From positions 1 to 8,729 of the forward strand of contig QHYO01000163.1 in assembly GCA_003224135.1 (NCBI GenBank): 8,729 nt of DNA, written 5' to 3'. Made by a program: the position numbers and the translations under genes. Shown piece after piece: positions 5,946 through 8,729 of the stretch. Origin of the DNA: Acidobacteriota bacterium (GTDB lineage: Bacteria > Acidobacteriota > Terriglobia > Acidiferrales > UBA7541). A model generated the notes under the pieces. The model was not told where the DNA came from and did no database searches. It was given only the letters and a program-made list of their open reading frames with translations. Every line of letters starts with the position of its first letter. Positions within the stretch are counted from its first letter, which is position 1.

Positions 5946-6593
5946 ATGTCGAATACTTCGCAGAATTCCGGGACCGCTTTCGCAAAACCGCCGTTGCGGA
6001 TTGCGCTTATCGGCATGTCCGGCGCAGGGAAAACTTTTTGGAGCCGATGCATCGCCGAATCCGGAATTCCTGCAATCTCCTGCGATGACCGCATCGAGGA
6101 AAAACTTGCGCGGCGGCTTGCTTCGGGCGGCTATTCGGGAATCAATGGCGTGGCCGCGTGGATGGGCTGGCCCGATTCGGCCGCTTACGCGGAGAGGGAA
6201 TCACAATACCTTGCAGAAGAAATTGCAACGTTGGACGAAATTCTTAGTGACCTGGAGCGGAAGCCGCATCAGTCGCTGGTTTTGGATACGACCGGCAGCG
6301 TCATCTATACCGGGAATCATCTGTTGCACCGGCTGCGAAAATTGATGACCGTTGTGTATCTCGCGGCATCCGAAGCCGAACAAAAGTTGCTGATCGAACG
6401 GTATCTCGGCGATCCGAAGCCGGTTTTGTGGCGCGGCGCGTTTCAGGCCAAGCAGGGTGAAACTCCGCGGCAAACTGTGGCACGCTGTTATCCTCTCTGC
6501 AGGTGGCTGTATTGCGCGAACTGCCGCACACCGCCGACGCGTTTCTTGAATTGTTGCCGCAGGAATTTTTGCCGCAAAGGGCCGGCGGTTTGA
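5946..6593 (+). CDS. Shikimate-kinase-like P-loop kinase, possible homoserine kinase; 3' end apparently frameshifted
   Basis: A small nucleotide kinase-fold protein. The Walker A motif is GMSGAGKT (23-30). CDDRIE (46-51) matches the substrate-binding Asp region of shikimate kinases, YAERES (81-86) the FRxxE region, and VLDTTGS (112-118) stands where shikimate kinases have their GGG motif. The missing triple glycine argues against true AroK. It overlaps or adjoins thrC, and the eukaryotic protein THNSL1 fuses a domain of this type to threonine synthase, so a role in making or channelling O-phosphohomoserine is plausible but unproven. As read, the frame stops at 6593, and from about residue 184 the sequence becomes Cys/Arg-rich and unnatural. 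One extra base near 6492-6500 would continue into a natural tail (LQVAVLRELPHTADAFLELL) ending at 6598, overlapping the thrC ATG by ATGA. ATG 5946 is the only sensible start before the P-loop. Confidence 0.75.
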   Translation: MSNTSQNSGTAFAKPPLRIALIGMSGAGKTFWSRCIAESGIPAISCDDRIEEKLARRLASGGYSGINGVAAWMGWPDSAAYAERESQYLAEEIATLDEILSDLERKPHQSLVLDTTGSVIYTGNHLLHRLRKLMTVVYLAASEAEQKLLIERYLGDPKPVLWRGAFQAKQGETPRQTVARCYPLCRWLYCANCRTPPTRFLNCCRRNFCRKGPAV

Positions 6594-6594
6594 A

Positions 6595-7857
6595 ATGAGA
6601 TACCGCAGCACGGCGGGAAAGGCGCCGCTTACTTCCTTGCGCGGCGCGGTGTTGCGCGGGCTCGCGCCGGACGGCGGGCTCTACATGCCCGCCGAAATTG
6701 CGCGCCACTCGCCTGAGGAATTGGAAGAGTTTCGCTCGCTGCCGTTCACTGAAGTGTGTTTCCGGGTGGTTCGGCCGTTCGCGACGCCGGACGTTCCGGA
6801 AGAAGTGCTGTGGCAGATTGTCAGCGAAACGATTAATTTTCCCGTGAAGCTGGTTTCACTTTCGCCTGGACTGCACATCCTGGAGCTGTTTCACGGCCCA
6901 ACGCTTGCCTTCAAGGATTTCGGCGCGCGTTTCATGGCGCGGCTGATGGGCTATTTTGTTCGCGGAGAGAATCGCCAGCTTACCGTGCTGGTGGCGACTT
7001 CGGGCGATACGGGAAGCGCCGTGGCGCACGGCTTTTTGAGCGTGCCTGGGATTCGCGTGGTGAAACAATTCACGACGCTCGGAGAAAATATTACCGCGCT
7101 TGAAGTCAGCGGCACGTTTGACGATTGTCAGCGTCTGGTAAAGCAGGCGTTTTGTGACGAAGAACTGAACAAGCGCGCCTTTCTTACGTCGGCGAACTCC
7201 ATCAACATTGGCCGGCTGCTGCCGCAGATGTTCTATCACGTGGCGGCGTATCGCCAGTTGCCGGTGGCGTCGACTGCGTTGGTGGTGGCTGTGCCCAGCG
7301 GCAACTTCGGTAACTTGACGGCCGGACTGTTTGCAAAGCGCATCGGTTTGCCCGTGGCAAAATTTATTGCCGCTACGAACGCCAACGACGTTGTGCCGAA
7401 ATATTTGATCAGTGGCCACTATCAGCCGCGCGCGGCGCAAGCGACCTGTTCGAACGCGATGGATGTCGGCAATCCGAATAATTTTCCGCGTCTGCTCGAT
7501 TTGTGCCGGGGCCGTTTGGAGTACGTGCAGCGCGAAATCTGGGGACACGGCGCGAGTGACGAAGAAACGCTCGCGGAAATGAAATCCGTTTGGGAAAAGT
7601 ACCGCTACATATGCGATCCGCATACGGCGGTGGGCATTCTTGGCTGGGAAGCTTACAAAAAGGAACACAGCGAGCCGGCGCAGGGTCTGGTTCTCGCTAC
7701 CGCGCATCCCGCAAAGTTTGCCGACGTGGTGATGAAAGCAATTGGGACCGCTCCGCCACTGCCGGACCGGCTTGCAGCTTATTTGAAGCGGCCGAAGTTG
7801 TCAGTCGGGATGTCAAGGGACTACGAAGACTTCAAGCAGTTCTTGCTGGCCCACTGA
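6595..7857 (+). CDS. thrC: Threonine synthase (internally shortened)
   Basis: A PLP enzyme converting O-phospho-L-homoserine to L-threonine in the cytoplasm. It has the bacterial/fungal-type layout: an N-terminal GLAPDGGLYMP segment (22-32), LFHGPTLAFKDFGARFM with PLP-binding K107 (same position as in E. coli), ATSGDTGSA (134-142), SANSINIGRLLPQ (199-211), the phosphate-cradling PSGNFGN (234-240), SNAMDVGNPNNF (286-297), and TAHPAKF (369-375) near the cofactor ring. It has 420 residues; E. coli has 428. Between V156 and K157 the usual stretch containing YP-x-GK-x-S-x-x-QE, about 13 residues, is missing in frame; the flanks (GIRVV and KQFTTLGENITALEV) match well. Its activity is therefore uncertain. 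The start codon overlaps the probable ancestral stop of the kinase. A plausible intrinsic terminator follows at 7864-7890. Confidence 0.95.
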   Translation: MRYRSTAGKAPLTSLRGAVLRGLAPDGGLYMPAEIARHSPEELEEFRSLPFTEVCFRVVRPFATPDVPEEVLWQIVSETINFPVKLVSLSPGLHILELFHGPTLAFKDFGARFMARLMGYFVRGENRQLTVLVATSGDTGSAVAHGFLSVPGIRVVKQFTTLGENITALEVSGTFDDCQRLVKQAFCDEELNKRAFLTSANSINIGRLLPQMFYHVAAYRQLPVASTALVVAVPSGNFGNLTAGLFAKRIGLPVAKFIAATNANDVVPKYLISGHYQPRAAQATCSNAMDVGNPNNFPRLLDLCRGRLEYVQREIWGHGASDEETLAEMKSVWEKYRYICDPHTAVGILGWEAYKKEHSEPAQGLVLATAHPAKFADVVMKAIGTAPPLPDRLAAYLKRPKLSVGMSRDYEDFKQFLLAH

Positions 7858-7863
7858 TACTCT

Positions 7864-7890
7864 AGCGCTGGCCTCATCCGCGCTTTTTCT
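7864..7890 (+). terminator. Probable intrinsic terminator of the kinase-thrC block
   Basis: AGCGC (7864-7868) pairs with GCGCT (7880-7884) over an 11-base loop, and TTTTCT follows directly. It begins seven bases after the thrC stop, in the convergent gap with mreD. The stem is short but GC-rich and well placed. Confidence 0.5.
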
Positions 7891-7963
7891 ATCGAAAGCT
7901 TGCAACTCAGACCAGCCCTGATCTACATCAGTCCCCGCACAAATTGAAATTTCCACGGTGGCA

Positions 7964-8488
7964 TTACGATTTGCGGAAGCGGTCGAGGAGGTAATAGAGG
8001 AATACGCCGAGGATGGAATTGACGAGGCAGGAGATGCCGAGGCGCATGGTGAACCAGGGCTGCGGTTGCGCCAGCAGCAATTTTTGCACGAGCACAACGA
8101 TTCCCTGATGGACCGCGAAGAACGAGAAAGTGAGTGCGAAGCGCGCCAGCGGATGCTCCGTATCGAGCCGCGCGCCAATGGAAGAGGCGAGATAGCCGAT
8201 CACAGTTTTCGCGATTCCGAAAAGGCCGAGCGGGGTTTTGCTCAAACTGTCCTGCAACAGGCCGATGAAAGTGCCGAGCAGCAATCCGGTGGAAGGATTT
8301 CTGCGGCTCAGTCCGAAATAAATCGTGATGAGCAGCGGCAGGTCCAGGATGTTGGCCTTCGGGATGTACACCGGCAGAAACGCCTGCAGCATCAGCGCAA
8401 AAATCATGCTGAGCAGAATCGTCCCGCCATGAAACTTGTGGACTTCTATGTGCGATTCGCTGATGCGCAGATCGAAGGTGTCGTTCAT
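7964..8488 (-). CDS. mreD: Rod shape-determining protein MreD
   Basis: A small integral membrane protein of the elongasome, working with MreB, MreC, RodA and PBP2. It has 174 residues, the usual size, and about six hydrophobic segments at roughly 23-42, 46-60, 65-79, 86-105, 116-138 and 148-168. GLLQDSLSKTPLGLFGIAKT (76-95) is the best-conserved MreD stretch (G-x-x-x-D followed by LGL). The start overlaps the mreC stop by ATGA, showing translational coupling. In many bacteria mrdA and rodA follow directly; here the next gene is convergent thrC, and mrdA begins 3.3 kb away. No convincing terminator follows on the minus strand, only a short CTGAT/ATCAG stem without a T tract. Confidence 0.92.
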   Translation of the reverse strand: MNDTFDLRISESHIEVHKFHGGTILLSMIFALMLQAFLPVYIPKANILDLPLLITIYFGLSRRNPSTGLLLGTFIGLLQDSLSKTPLGLFGIAKTVIGYLASSIGARLDTEHPLARFALTFSFFAVHQGIVVLVQKLLLAQPQPWFTMRLGISCLVNSILGVFLYYLLDRFRKS

Positions 8489-8729
8489 GGATGTTTTTCC
8501 GCGGGCTTGGTGTTTGTTAAGCGTGAGACCGGCTGTCCGGATGCCGAAGGCGCTGTTGCAGCGCTTCCATTCGGCGGCGCACCGGGCTTCAACGCAAGCG
8601 GGTCCGTCGTGAGCAACACGATTACTTCTTCCAGCTTCTCAATGTTTGCGGAAGGGCGCACACGAATCTGCTTGAATGGCGAGCCCGGCTTTACCTGGCT
8701 GATCGTTCCAACGGGCAAATCCTTGGGAA
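8485..8729 (-). CDS. mreC: Rod shape-determining protein MreC, C-terminal end (partial at the right edge)
   Basis: MreC is a periplasmic scaffold anchored in the inner membrane that binds PBP2 and activates the RodA-PBP2 pair. Only the last 80 codons are visible; the frame is open through the window edge. The sequence LPVGTISQVKPGSPFKQIRV followed by RPSANIEKLEEVIVLL is the conserved end of the MreC beta domain. After it comes a Pro/Ala/Ser-rich tail of about 40 residues, likely disordered. The TTG at 8718 is internal, since PKD before it belongs to the conserved PKxLPVG motif. The stop TGA shares bases with the mreD ATG. Confidence 0.9.
   Translation of the reverse strand, partial: PKDLPVGTISQVKPGSPFKQIRVRPSANIEKLEEVIVLLTTDPLALKPGAPPNGSAATAPSASGQPVSRLTNTKPAEKHP

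Noticed and set aside
6856..7707. 283-codon minus-strand frame opposite thrC
   Set aside because: Antisense shadow; the composition is rich in His, Arg and Gln as expected from reverse reading of a GC-rich gene.
7915..7935. CTGAT/ATCAG stem as a terminator for mreD
   Set aside because: Only five pairs and no T tract on the minus strand.

Overview
The window looks like chromosomal DNA of a Gram-negative, rod-shaped bacterium, most likely an acidobacterium. This rests on moderately high GC, on the order mreC-mreD / mrdA-rodA / RNase G-E on one strand (recalled as an acidobacterial arrangement), and on protein style. The taxon is an inference; no rRNA or other marker gene is present.

Reading the minus strand from right to left: the 3' end of mreC (window edge to 8485) overlaps mreD (8488-7964) by ATGA. 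After an interruption comes an HpcH/HpaI-type aldolase (5720-4875), then mrdA/PBP2 (4643-2700) overlapping rodA (2703-1666) by ATGA. A 395-base leader follows, then the start of an RNase E/G-family ribonuclease (1270 to the left edge). The plus strand carries a two-gene block, a shikimate-kinase-like P-loop kinase (5946-about 6593/6598) and threonine synthase thrC (6595-7857), lying between mreD and the aldolase.

MreC, MreD, PBP2 and RodA are parts of the elongasome: RodA polymerises glycan strands, PBP2 cross-links them, and MreC/MreD link both to MreB. The ribonuclease is involved in RNA processing and turnover. The kinase-thrC pair resembles a split version of the fused eukaryotic protein THNSL1, and the kinase may supply O-phosphohomoserine to ThrC. 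The aldolase stands alone behind its own promoter-like region, which carries two adjacent palindromes.

The most notable observations are: a ribonuclease whose S1 domain is interrupted by at least about 350 residues of low-complexity, RG-rich sequence; the kinase/ThrC coupling; two apparent in-frame internal losses of conserved segments (about 23 residues in RodA, about 13 in ThrC); and a probable one-base frameshift at the end of the kinase gene. No mobile element, CRISPR array, tRNA or rRNA was seen.
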